From Porphyromonadaceae bacterium UBA7048 (GTDB lineage Bacteria; Bacteroidota; Bacteroidia; Bacteroidales; Muribaculaceae), in NCBI GenBank assembly GCA_002493945.1, contig DLAL01000081.1, positions 1 through 31,619 on the forward strand: 31,619 nt of DNA, read 5' to 3'. Numbering within the stretch: position 1 is the stretch's first letter; each line of letters starts with the position of its first letter. Shown here one piece after another: positions 1 to 9,411 of the stretch. Under the pieces are notes generated by a model. That model was given only the letters and a program-made list of their open reading frames with translations. It ran no database searches and was not told the DNA's origin. A program made the position numbers and the translations under genes.

Positions 1-47
1 ACTTTTTTCAGAACGAGACACACACTTCTCCGCCCCGAAAAGCACAA

Positions 48-73
48 CACCCCGGCCGTTGCCGGCCGGGGTG
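48..73 (-). terminator. Probable intrinsic terminator of fabD
   Basis: A perfect 10-bp inverted repeat (CACCCCGGCC at 48-57, its complement at 64-73) with a 6-nt loop lies 27 bases past the fabD stop. Read on the minus strand it is followed by TTGTGCTTTT, a modest T-rich tail. Confidence 0.65.
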
Positions 74-99
74 CTGTATGATGTCGTATGACGACTGTA

Positions 100-978
100 T
101 CAGTTCATGCCCGATACGGCTACTGAAGGCTCGATTTTCGATACGAGGCCCTGAAGGACTTTACCCGGACCGAGTTCGACGAATTCGGTGGCGCCGTCGG
201 CAACCATGTTGCGGACAGACTGGGTCCACTTCACAGGAGCGGTGAGCTGGGCGATGAGGTTCTCCTTGATTTCGGCAGGCTCGGTGTGGGGCTTGGCGTC
301 TACGTTCTGATAAACGGGGCAGACGGGAGTGTGGAACTCGGTGTGAGCGATGGCTTCGGCGAGTTCGGCACGCGCGGGCTCCATGCAGGGCGAGTGGAAC
401 GCACCGCCGACCTTGAGCTTGAGCGCACGCTTGGCACCTGCGGCCTTGAGGAGCTCGCAGGCCTTGTCGATGGCCTCAACTTCGCCGGAGATTACAATCT
501 GACCGGGGCAGTTGTAGTTGGCACAGACAACCACGCCGTCGACACCGGCGCAAATCTCCTCGACTTTCTCGTCGGGAAGGGCTATCACGGCAGCCATGGT
601 CGACTCCTTGATTTCGCAGGCCTTCTGCATGGCGTTGGCACGGGCGGCTACCAAACGGAGGCCGTCCTCGAAGCTGAGAGCGCCGGCGGCAACGAGAGCC
701 GAGAATTCACCCAGCGAGTGGCCGGCTACCATGTCGGGGCGGAAGTCAGCGCCAAGAGCCTTGGCGAGCAGCACGGAGTGGAGGAAGATGGCGGGCTGGG
801 TAACGGCGGTCTGACGGAGGTCTTCGTCGGTGCCTGCAAACATAAGATCAGTGATACGGAAGCCGAGAATCTCATTGGCTTTCTCGAAGAGTTCGCGGGC
901 TTCGGCATTATTGTCATAAAGGTCCTTGCCCATACCTACGAACTGGGCACCCTGGCCCGGAAAAACGTATGCTTTCAT
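100..978 (-). CDS. fabD: Malonyl-CoA:ACP transacylase (FabD)
   Basis: This enzyme moves malonyl groups from CoA to acyl carrier protein and so supplies the elongation unit of fatty acid synthesis in the cytosol. The 292-residue protein begins MKAYVFPGQG, the family's N-terminal signature. It has the nucleophile elbow GHSLGE with Ser88, the substrate-carboxylate arginine Arg113, and catalytic His195 in AFHSP. The whole length matches single-domain FabD. A start 36 bases upstream is also open, but it would lie on top of the TAACTTTG promoter box at 1012-1019, so the ATG at 978 is chosen. The gene stands alone: a terminator follows and the tat operon is divergent upstream. No other fatty acid synthesis gene is visible nearby. 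Confidence 0.95.
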   Translation of the reverse strand: MKAYVFPGQGAQFVGMGKDLYDNNAEARELFEKANEILGFRITDLMFAGTDEDLRQTAVTQPAIFLHSVLLAKALGADFRPDMVAGHSLGEFSALVAAGALSFEDGLRLVAARANAMQKACEIKESTMAAVIALPDEKVEEICAGVDGVVVCANYNCPGQIVISGEVEAIDKACELLKAAGAKRALKLKVGGAFHSPCMEPARAELAEAIAHTEFHTPVCPVYQNVDAKPHTEPAEIKENLIAQLTAPVKWTQSVRNMVADGATEFVELGPGKVLQGLVSKIEPSVAVSGMN

Positions 979-1011
979 ATTTCGGTTTATAAATTTTCCT
1001 AAAAATCTGCG

Positions 1012-1019
1012 CAAAGTTA
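1012..1019 (-). promoter_or_regulatory. fabD promoter, -7 box
   Basis: TAACTTTG on the minus strand is an exact match to the Bacteroidetes -7 consensus TAnnTTTG. It lies 33 bases before the fabD ATG. No convincing -33 TTTG is seen at the usual spacing. Confidence 0.6.
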
Positions 1020-1041
1020 CACATTTTCCGCGAATAATCAG

Positions 1042-1049
1042 TAACTTTA
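1042..1049 (+). promoter_or_regulatory. Possible tat operon promoter, -7 box
   Basis: TAACTTTA matches the Bacteroidetes -7 box TAnnTTTG at all but the last base and lies about 60 bases before tatA. It faces away from the fabD box 23 bases to its left. No clear -33 element is seen. Confidence 0.4.
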
Positions 1050-1108
1050 CAAATCAAAATACTCCAACCAACTCATTTACACACTTTTCCCCATCGACAT
1101 AACCGCAT

Positions 1109-1333
1109 ATGACCACATACACAATTCTCCCTCTGTTTCTTGGCAATCTCCGTGGCTGGGAGTGGCTGATTATCTTTCTGGCCATACTTCTGCTCTTCGG
1201 AGGGAAAAAAATCCCCGAACTGATGCGCGGGCTCGGCAAGGGCGTGCACTCTTTCCGCAAGGGTGTGCAGGAAGCCAAAGAGGAAATGAACCGTCCGCTG
1301 GACGAGACCGCTTCGAAAACCGAAGACAAGTAA
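1109..1333 (+). CDS. tatA: Twin-arginine translocase subunit TatA/E
   Basis: This is the pore-forming subunit of the Tat pathway, which exports folded, often cofactor-bearing proteins across the inner membrane. The 74-residue protein has a short N-terminus, one membrane helix (about residues 13-31, ending in LLLFGGKK), and an amphipathic helix (IPELMRGLGKGVHSFRKG) followed by an acidic, charged tail. This is the standard TatA order, including the FGGKKIPEL hinge. It is followed after 29 bases by tatC. No tatB is seen, so this is probably the minimal TatA-TatC type in which one TatA-like protein does both jobs. That last point is inferred from the local absence of tatB. Confidence 0.93.
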   Translation: MTTYTILPLFLGNLRGWEWLIIFLAILLLFGGKKIPELMRGLGKGVHSFRKGVQEAKEEMNRPLDETASKTEDK

Positions 1334-1362
1334 ATCCGTAATATCCATATTCTGCCGGTCTG

Positions 1363-2196
1363 ATGTCCGACGAACAGCAGATGAGCTTCTGGGACCACCT
1401 CGATGCCCTTCGGAGTGTGCTCATACGTATAGTGATTGTCGTGGCGGTTGCCGCGGTGGCAGCTTTCACGGCCATGCCGTGGATATTCGACAACGTCATC
1501 ATGGCTCCGTGCACCGACGCCTTCCCTACCTACCGTCTCTTCGATAGCGTAGCGGCCTATGTCGGCATGGCCGATGCTGCGGCCGGACCGTTCAAGGTCG
1601 ATGTGGTGAGTCTGGAGCTGGCATCACAGTTCTTCATCCACCTGTCCGCCTCGGGATGGCTTGCAGCCGTAGTGGCCTTTCCGGTGATAATCTACCTGCT
1701 GTGGGGCTTCGTATCGCCGGCACTCTACGAGCACGAACGCCGCGGAGCCCGAGGGGCTTTCCTCTTCGGCAACCTGATGTTCTATCTCGGAGTGGCCACG
1801 GGCTACTTCCTCGTGTTTCCGCTGGCGGTGCGCTTTCTGGCCACCTACCAGATAAGCACGGCCATACATCCGATAGTGTCGCTGGACTCTTACATGGACA
1901 GCTTCTTCATGATTCTCCTCATGATGGGCCTCGTGTTCGAGCTGCCGCTTCTGGCCTGGGTAGCCGGAAAAATCGGACTGCTCCACCGCTCGTTCTTCAG
2001 CCGATACAGACGCCATGCCATAGTGGTCCTTCTGATACTGGCCGCCCTGATTACGCCGACGGGCGACCCCTTCACCTTATTTCTTACTTTTATACCAATT
2101 TATGCCTTGTGGGAACTGAGCGCGCGACTCGTGCCGGCTGAAAGCAGCGAGGACGCCGACGACACACTCCCCGACACCACCACCCTCTCTCAATGA
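1363..2196 (+). CDS. tatC: Twin-arginine translocase subunit TatC
   Basis: TatC is the polytopic membrane receptor that recognises twin-arginine signal peptides and recruits TatA. The 277-residue protein has six predicted membrane helices, the family block WGFVSPALYEHERR (residues 114-127, keeping the Phe116 and Glu125 equivalents of the signal-peptide site), and FPLAVRFL in the periplasmic cap region. The N-terminal cytoplasmic motif reads SFWDHLDALR, where many TatC proteins, including E. coli (HLIELR), have Glu at the position that is Ala15 here. The C-terminus is a short acidic Ser/Thr tail. It sits between tatA and a DAACS transporter, whose ATG overlaps the tatC stop (ATGA), so all three are probably cotranscribed. 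Confidence 0.95.
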   Translation: MSDEQQMSFWDHLDALRSVLIRIVIVVAVAAVAAFTAMPWIFDNVIMAPCTDAFPTYRLFDSVAAYVGMADAAAGPFKVDVVSLELASQFFIHLSASGWLAAVVAFPVIIYLLWGFVSPALYEHERRGARGAFLFGNLMFYLGVATGYFLVFPLAVRFLATYQISTAIHPIVSLDSYMDSFFMILLMMGLVFELPLLAWVAGKIGLLHRSFFSRYRRHAIVVLLILAALITPTGDPFTLFLTFIPIYALWELSARLVPAESSEDADDTLPDTTTLSQ

Positions 2197-3416
2197 AAAA
2201 CTTACCCAAACTCCGCATCGGCCTGCTCGGCCGCGTCATCATCGCCATCGCCGCAGGCATCGCCGCAGGCCATTTCTTCCCCATGTGGGCGTCGCGCTGC
2301 TTCGCCACCTTCGGGAGCATATTCAGCGAACTTCTTGGCTTCATCATCCCTCTGCTGATAGTGGGATTCGTCGCCCCTGCCATAGCCGACATCGGCCGCA
2401 AGGCCGGCGCCATGCTCGGCGTGACCGTTCTGATAGCCTATGCCTTCACCTTCGGATCAGGCATGCTGGCCTACTTCACGGCCTCGTCTGTGTTTCCGCA
2501 TCTCATAGGAGGCACAGTCCTTCCGGCAGCATCCGCCGCCGGAGGAGCATCCGCACTCCCCTACTTCACCATATCGGCGCCTCCGCTGATGGGCGTGATG
2601 TCGGCGCTCGTACTCGCCTTCGTGCTCGGCTTCGGCTGCGCCATGCTGCCCGAGACGACGGCCACGTTCAAGAAGCTGCTCGGCGACTTCCGCGAAGTCA
2701 TCCAGCTGATAATAGGACGTCTGATTGTACCTCTGCTGCCGGTGTACATCTTCGGCATCTTCCTCGACATGACCGCCGCCGGCACCGTAGGCCCTGTTCT
2801 GATGACTTTCACAAAGATAATTGCGGTGATATTCGTGCTCCACGTGGCGGTGCTGGTGCTCCAGTACTGCGTTGCGTCGCTCTTCTCAGGCAAGAATCCG
2901 CTTCGCTCGCTGTGGACCATGCTTCCGGCCTATGCCACCGCGCTGGGCACACAGTCGTCGGCAGCCACCATTCCGGTAACACTCGAGCGCACCATAAAGA
3001 CTGGCGTATCCCCTGACGTAGCAGGATTCACCGTGCCGCTGTGCGCCACTATCCACATGTCAGGGTCTACGCTGAAAATTGTGTCTTGCGCCGTGGCGCT
3101 GATGCTCGTGCAGGGCATGGCGTTCGATGCCGTCACCTTCGCAGGCTTTGTGGCGATGCTCGGCATCACCATCGTGGCCGCACCCGGCGTCCCCGGCGGC
3201 GCCATCATGGCATCCCTGGGCGTACTGACGAGCATCCTCGGATTCAGCGAGGCCGACAACGCCATGATGATAGCGCTCTACATAGCCATGGACAGCTTCG
3301 GCACGGCCTGCAACATCACCGGCGACGGCGCCATCGCCCAGATTGTCAACCGCTTCTTCGGACGCCGGTCAGTCGCTGACGATATTGACGAGGAAGAAGT
3401 CCTTCAGGGGCTGTAA
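2193..3416 (+). CDS. DAACS-family (glutamate/dicarboxylate:cation type) symporter, atypical
   Basis: A 407-residue inner-membrane carrier with the DAACS fold: many hydrophobic helices, a serine-rich re-entrant loop (GTQSSAATIPV, 252-262) where family members have SSS-AATLP, APGVPGG (330-336), and DSFGTACNITGD (367-378) aligning with the DMGRTMVNVTGD segment of GltPh. Two signatures are changed. The NMDGT sodium/substrate motif is HMSGS (288-292). The arginine that binds acidic substrate side chains (Arg397 in GltPh) is Gly370. I infer that the substrate is not a standard dicarboxylate or acidic amino acid, and that ion coupling may differ. The ATG overlaps the tatC stop, and the 3' end overlaps the convergent DUF3226 gene by 48 bp. 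Substrate unknown. Confidence 0.85.
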   Translation: MKNLPKLRIGLLGRVIIAIAAGIAAGHFFPMWASRCFATFGSIFSELLGFIIPLLIVGFVAPAIADIGRKAGAMLGVTVLIAYAFTFGSGMLAYFTASSVFPHLIGGTVLPAASAAGGASALPYFTISAPPLMGVMSALVLAFVLGFGCAMLPETTATFKKLLGDFREVIQLIIGRLIVPLLPVYIFGIFLDMTAAGTVGPVLMTFTKIIAVIFVLHVAVLVLQYCVASLFSGKNPLRSLWTMLPAYATALGTQSSAATIPVTLERTIKTGVSPDVAGFTVPLCATIHMSGSTLKIVSCAVALMLVQGMAFDAVTFAGFVAMLGITIVAAPGVPGGAIMASLGVLTSILGFSEADNAMMIALYIAMDSFGTACNITGDGAIAQIVNRFFGRRSVADDIDEEEVLQGL

Positions 3417-3976
3417 TTCAGAAGAGTCAAGATTCCACAGACGGGAGTCCTCGAAGAGCCATTCCCCTTTTCCGATGGCATCGCGCTGCTTCTTGTTGAG
3501 CCACTTCTGAGCTGTGACGTAGGTGTGCAGCTTCCCTTTACGGTTAGGCGTAAGATAGTCCCGGCTTACGCACAACTCGTAGTCACTGAAACATCCGAAA
3601 AAAGCTCATGATTCTCAACCTGAGCAATCCGCTCAAGTAATGCCTCGAAGTCTCCGTCAGAACCGTTGTCGGGGAACAGAAAGAGCCGGGCATGGATGCC
3701 GTTATCGGTCAGGAAAGCCTCGATTTCAGCTTTTCTGACGTCGAATCCGCCTTTGTTCTCAGGTGAATCCGCATCAAAAACAATAATATTCCGTCCGCCC
3801 ATGAGTTCTGTCTCGGTCAGTTTATTGATGAGATTCGGCAGATTGTCCTTGCCTCCAACATTTATAATCTCGAAATGCGAGCCTGATACGAATCCCATAC
3901 GTCTGAGCAGAGTCATGACAAAGACATGCTCGGGCGTCTTTTTATTACCGGCCTCGATGTAAATTCTCGCAATCAT
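3369..3976 (-). pseudogene. TOPRIM-like DUF3226-family protein, frameshifted
   Basis: Two adjoining minus-strand frames (3566-3976 and 3369-about 3602) read as one roughly 202-residue protein split by a -1 frameshift at a T6 run (A6 at 3598-3603 on the plus strand). One extra T would join the frames and give HELFFGCFSDYELCV. The N-terminal part has a TOPRIM-like layout: IYIEAG with Glu8, VFDAD with Asp68 and Asp70, then FPDN and GDFEALL (101-113), typical as I recall of DUF3226 proteins. The C-terminal part (TPNRKGKLHTYV, then LQPLKDFF) also fits that family. The ATG overlaps the stop of the upstream ATPase gene (ATGA), so the two are one operon. The family has TOPRIM-fold nuclease-like residues but no activity known to me. 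The break could be a real mutation, a slippery switch, or a homopolymer sequencing error. Confidence 0.75.
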
Positions 3977-5007
3977 CGCATTTCAATATCCTGTTCGAGA
4001 CTGTACTCCAACTGCGCCACATCATAGCGCAAGGATTTAATTTCGTCATCGGCGGTCCGGATAAGTTTGTAGGCGGCCACCGACCGGTCTTCATCAGCAA
4101 AAGCTCCGGCGAATGCTTTTATCAGGTCATAGCTGTGTGTGGACGTGAACAGCTGCACGTCGAGCCTCTCGCAAGCGCTGTATATCGCCTCCCAGAGTTT
4201 CTGCATGACGGAATAATGGAATCCATTGTCAATCTCGTCGATAATCAACACTCCGCCCGAGCAATAATATATGCTGAGAATGATATTGAATATCTTCACG
4301 AAACCGTCGCCCATGATATTGACCGGAAAACGCCTGTCCTCACCTATGTCCACAAGGAAGTCCTCTCCGACAATCTGCACGTCGACGACTCTCGGCTCGA
4401 TTATACGCAGAATATCGACAATCATCTTCTCTGCCTTGTTCTCCACAACTATTTTATAGTCGGACGACTCCAATTTCGACGGCATCCGGGCTGACACAAA
4501 GCGACCTGCCATCCGCTCATCATAACGGCGGTCCCGCGACATTTTTGCTTTCGAGGTGTCTTCCGTATCAACAAGAATCTGCGAGTGATATTCTGTGGAG
4601 CTGTCTCCGACAGTGAATGTAGAGGCGAACCCATAGGCCTGGGCCAATCGTGATGAGTCGTCTTTACCGGCCTCGGCAAGGTCTATGTCGCTGTCGTCGA
4701 CTTTTATCATCTCGATTTTAAGCGTTCGCGGTCCACTTCCGCCCGAGGATATGAGGATTTCGTTATGCGGATTGGGCCGATAAAACTCCAGAGCAAATGT
4801 ACGCGGAGTAAATTCACTTATTCCCCTGGTCTTGTTCATCATTATCGGCAGGAAAGAGTTGTCTGGGCCGGACAAGAGAAATACAGCTTCGAGCACTGAT
4901 GATTTTCCGCAATTGTTTTTGCCGAAAAACAGATTAATCCGGCTCAAGCCGGAGAGCGTACAGTGCCGGACACCCCGGTAGCCTGTTATGTCGATATCGG
5001 TGAACAT
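3973..5007 (-). CDS. AAA_15/AAA_21-type (SMC/ABC-like) ATPase, partner of the TOPRIM protein
   Basis: A 344-residue soluble ATPase. It shows a Walker A motif GKNNCGKSS (29-37) right after an N-terminal FxxIDITGYRG segment, a GDG-containing signature-like stretch (IMGDGFVK, 231-238), a Walker B motif VLIIDEIDNG (253-262), and an H-loop TSTHSYD (289-295). This is the compact ABC-like layout of OLD and AAA_15/21 ATPases, without a long coiled coil. In OLD the ATPase is fused to a TOPRIM nuclease; in PARIS an AAA_15 ATPase is paired with a TOPRIM protein. Here the following overlapping gene encodes a TOPRIM-like protein, so a phage-sensing or DNA-repair ATPase role is inferred. The gene is visibly AT-richer than its neighbours, which suggests acquisition by transfer. 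Its promoter is TAAATTTG at 5043-5050. Confidence 0.85.
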   Translation of the reverse strand: MFTDIDITGYRGVRHCTLSGLSRINLFFGKNNCGKSSVLEAVFLLSGPDNSFLPIMMNKTRGISEFTPRTFALEFYRPNPHNEILISSGGSGPRTLKIEMIKVDDSDIDLAEAGKDDSSRLAQAYGFASTFTVGDSSTEYHSQILVDTEDTSKAKMSRDRRYDERMAGRFVSARMPSKLESSDYKIVVENKAEKMIVDILRIIEPRVVDVQIVGEDFLVDIGEDRRFPVNIMGDGFVKIFNIILSIYYCSGGVLIIDEIDNGFHYSVMQKLWEAIYSACERLDVQLFTSTHSYDLIKAFAGAFADEDRSVAAYKLIRTADDEIKSLRYDVAQLEYSLEQDIEMR

Positions 5008-5042
5008 CCTGTTATGGTTACGGTCAGTTTGATTCTATGTTG

Positions 5043-5050
5043 CAAATTTA
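5043..5050 (-). promoter_or_regulatory. Promoter of the ATPase-TOPRIM pair, -7 box
   Basis: TAAATTTG on the minus strand matches TAnnTTTG exactly and lies 35 bases before the ATPase ATG. A perfect inverted repeat at 5060-5079 covers the region where the -33 element would be. Confidence 0.55.
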
Positions 5051-5059
5051 CAAAAAATA

Positions 5060-5079
5060 ATTATGACTCACGTCATAAT
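5060..5079. promoter_or_regulatory. Candidate operator: perfect inverted repeat upstream of the ATPase gene
   Basis: ATTATGAC (5060-5067) and GTCATAAT (5072-5079) form a perfect 8-bp inverted repeat around TCAC. It begins 10 bases upstream of the -7 box, over the expected -33 region, which suits a dimeric repressor site. No regulator gene of its own is next to the pair. Confidence 0.45.
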
Positions 5080-5090
5080 CATTCTATAAT

Positions 5091-5125
5091 AAAAAAACCT
5101 GAGCGGGTCTCGCGACAAGCTCAGG
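5091..5125 (-). terminator. Intrinsic terminator of mutAB
   Basis: On the minus strand CCTGAGC...GCTCAGG forms a stem (arms 5098-5104 and 5119-5125, with an inner GTC/GAC pairing) followed directly by seven T (A7 at 5091-5097). A second copy of GCTCAGG at 5125-5131 offers an alternative pairing. A separate hairpin precedes it at 5137-5163. Confidence 0.85.
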
Positions 5126-5136
5126 CTCAGGGATGT

Positions 5137-5163
5137 GATTCTCCTCGGGGAAGGAGGAGAATC
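5137..5163 (-). terminator. Second hairpin just after mutB
   Basis: GATTCTCCTC (5137-5146) and its complement (5154-5163) form a perfect 10-bp stem with a 7-nt loop between the mutB stop and the T-tailed terminator. It has no T-run of its own and may protect the 3' end of the mRNA or support termination. Confidence 0.6.
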
Positions 5164-5180
5164 GGGGGGAATGTATGCTT

Positions 5181-7319
<2,139 letters not shown>

Positions 7320-7347
7320 AGTTTAATATTGGCTGAGACAGTGGTTG

Positions 7348-9195
7348 TTATTTGTTGAGAAGACGGTTGTTGAAGTCACGGAGAGTGTCGAGGACGTTGC
7401 AGCGGACATGAACGAAGTCCTTGATGCCCGCGGCCTTGAGGTCGTCGGTGCAGGCAGGAGCTCCGGCCACAACGAATTCGGCACGGCCGTCAAGATACTT
7501 GAACGCAGCGGGAGCGAGTTCGGCGTATTCGTCGTCGCTTGAGCAGAGGACAACCACGTCAGCACCCTTGGCGAGAGCTGCGTCGACACCTTCCTCGACG
7601 GTGTTGAAGCCGAGGTTGTCGATGATTTCATAACCGGCACAGCCGAAGAAATTGGTCGAGAACTGGGCGCGGGCCAGACGCATGGCGAGGTTGCCGATGG
7701 TGAGCATGAACACCTTCGGACGCTTTGCGGCGGCTTCGGTGGCGAGTCGCAGTTCCTCGAAGTCGGTGGCTGCACGCTTCATGGCCAGGGCATTGGGACC
7801 CTTCTCGGTGCTGCATCCGCAGTGGCATCCGCCGGTCGTCTCGATTTTCGAGGCAGCCATTTCGTTGATGTTGGGATACTGGTTGGTGCCGAGGAGGATT
7901 TCCTTGCGGCGAGCCACGTCGGTGTGACGCTTCTCGCAGGATTCATTGACAGCCTTCTGAACCGAGCCGTCGGCCACGCAGGCGAAGAATCCGCCCTTCT
8001 CCTCGACGTCGAGGAAGAGCTTCCAGGCCTGTTCGGCGATAGCCACGGTGAGGTGCTCCACATAGTACGAGCCGCCGGCAGGGTCAACGACCTTGTCCAT
8101 ATGGCTCTCTTCCTTGAGCAGGAACTGCTGGTTGCGTGCGATGCGCTCGGAGAATGCGTCGGGACGCTTGTAGGGGGTATCGAAGGGAGTGACGACAATC
8201 GAGTCGACACCGGCCACGCAAGCAGAGAAAGTCTCGGTCTGGCTGCGGAGCAGGTTGACGTGTGCGTCGTAGATGGTCTGGTTGAAGAGCGACGTGGTGG
8301 CGCATACCATCATCTTGGCAGCGCAGTCACATTCGGGCTTGTACTGCTCGACAATCTGAGCCCAGAGCATGCGTGCGGCGCGGAACTTGGCGATTTCCAT
8401 GAAGAAATTCGACGACACGCACATGTCGAACTTGATGCGGCAGGCCACTTCGGCGGCGCTGCGGCCGGCCTCGGTCAGAGCGGTGAGCCATGCGGTGCCC
8501 CATGCCAGAGCGTATCCGAGTTCCTGATAGATGAATGCGCCGCCGTTGGCGAGCATATCGGAGTCGACGGCGAGGCAACGGATGCCGCGGACGTCCTTGA
8601 CAGTGTCGAGGAGAGCGCAGGCTTCGGCGGTGATGGCGGCAGTGTCGACGCCTTCCACACCGTGACGGAACTGACGGCGGAGGGGATTGTAGTTCACCGA
8701 ACCGCGGAAAGTGTCCTCGCAGCCTTCGGCCTTGACGAGCTTCACGAGTTCGGCGGCCACGGCCACAGCCTTCGAGGGACAGCACGAAAGGTTGATTTCG
8801 ACTGCCGAGAGGGTGATGCCCTTGAGGAGGACAGCCACATCGGCGGGGGCCTTGACCTTGAATCCGAGAGAGTTGACACCCTTGTTGAGTACGTCGAGAG
8901 CAATCTCGTTGGCCTGTTCGGGAGAGTCAGCGATGATATTCTGACGGGTCAGCCAGTCATTGTCTGTACGGGTACCGCGAACGTAGGGGAATTGACCGGG
9001 GAGTGAATCGGTCGTTTTGAGGTCGGCGATGTCTTCGGCACGATAAACCGGCTCGACATTGAAGCCTTCGTTGGTTCTCCATACCAGTTTCTTGTTAAAG
9101 TCGGCACCTTTGAGGTCCACTTCTACCTTGGCACGCCACTGGTCGTAGCTCACAGGAGGAAACTGATCGAACAAATTTTCTCTATTTTCTGCCAT
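7348..9195 (-). CDS. mutA: Methylmalonyl-CoA mutase small subunit
   Basis: This is the structural partner of MutB in the alpha-beta heterodimer. The 615-residue protein shares the barrel fold (FPYVRGTRTDNDW near 70-82; DPAGGSYYVEHLT near 371-383) and ends in a degenerate cobalamin domain (about 493-615) that lacks DxHxxG, as expected for the non-catalytic subunit. It is rich in cysteine, with ECDC at 288-291 and a compact CHCGC at 457-461 in the linker before the C-terminal domain. I do not recognise that cluster as a standard MutA feature. It is the first gene of the operon, behind a good -33/-7 promoter about 100 bases upstream. The leader holds an 8-bp inverted repeat (ATATCTTT, 9200-9216) close to the start codon. 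Confidence 0.95.
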   Translation of the reverse strand: MAENRENLFDQFPPVSYDQWRAKVEVDLKGADFNKKLVWRTNEGFNVEPVYRAEDIADLKTTDSLPGQFPYVRGTRTDNDWLTRQNIIADSPEQANEIALDVLNKGVNSLGFKVKAPADVAVLLKGITLSAVEINLSCCPSKAVAVAAELVKLVKAEGCEDTFRGSVNYNPLRRQFRHGVEGVDTAAITAEACALLDTVKDVRGIRCLAVDSDMLANGGAFIYQELGYALAWGTAWLTALTEAGRSAAEVACRIKFDMCVSSNFFMEIAKFRAARMLWAQIVEQYKPECDCAAKMMVCATTSLFNQTIYDAHVNLLRSQTETFSACVAGVDSIVVTPFDTPYKRPDAFSERIARNQQFLLKEESHMDKVVDPAGGSYYVEHLTVAIAEQAWKLFLDVEEKGGFFACVADGSVQKAVNESCEKRHTDVARRKEILLGTNQYPNINEMAASKIETTGGCHCGCSTEKGPNALAMKRAATDFEELRLATEAAAKRPKVFMLTIGNLAMRLARAQFSTNFFGCAGYEIIDNLGFNTVEEGVDAALAKGADVVVLCSSDDEYAELAPAAFKYLDGRAEFVVAGAPACTDDLKAAGIKDFVHVRCNVLDTLRDFNNRLLNK

Positions 9196-9301
9196 ATTGA
9201 TATCTTTAAAAGATATGTATTTAGTTGTGTTTCAGACTTATTTGGGATAAACTGATTTAAGGCGCAGCCATCGCGCCCTGCGACGCAGACGGCTGACGGA
9301 G

Positions 9302-9333
9302 CAAAAGTAACAAATAATAGTTGAATCCGCAAA
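9302..9333 (-). promoter_or_regulatory. mutAB promoter (-33 and -7)
   Basis: On the minus strand TTTG (9330-9333) is followed after 20 bases by TACTTTTG (9302-9309), matching the Bacteroidetes -33/-7 arrangement with the usual spacing. The expected transcription start is near 9296, giving a leader of roughly 100 nt. The leader is too short for a cobalamin riboswitch. Confidence 0.65.
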
Positions 9334-9411
9334 TTTTTCGGAGGATATTTCGGGTGCATTGAAAGTGCGCGATAAACCGGCTGCATTGTATGTAAATTCA
9401 GAATTATCAGT

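Noticed and set aside
1363..1400. Missing tatB as a gene loss
   Set aside because: Many bacteria, and probably this lineage, use a TatA-TatC system without a separate TatB, so absence is not notable.
7822..9006. 394-codon open frame opposite mutA
   Set aside because: Antisense shadow of a well-supported gene with no recognisable domains.
9200..9216. Inverted repeat near the mutA start codon as a translation switch
   Set aside because: ATATCTTT-A-AAAGATAT is AT-rich with a 1-nt centre, so it makes a weak hairpin and is likely by chance in an AT-rich leader.
9196..9300. Cobalamin riboswitch in the mutA leader
   Set aside because: The leader of about 100 nt is too short and I see no B12-box-like sequence.
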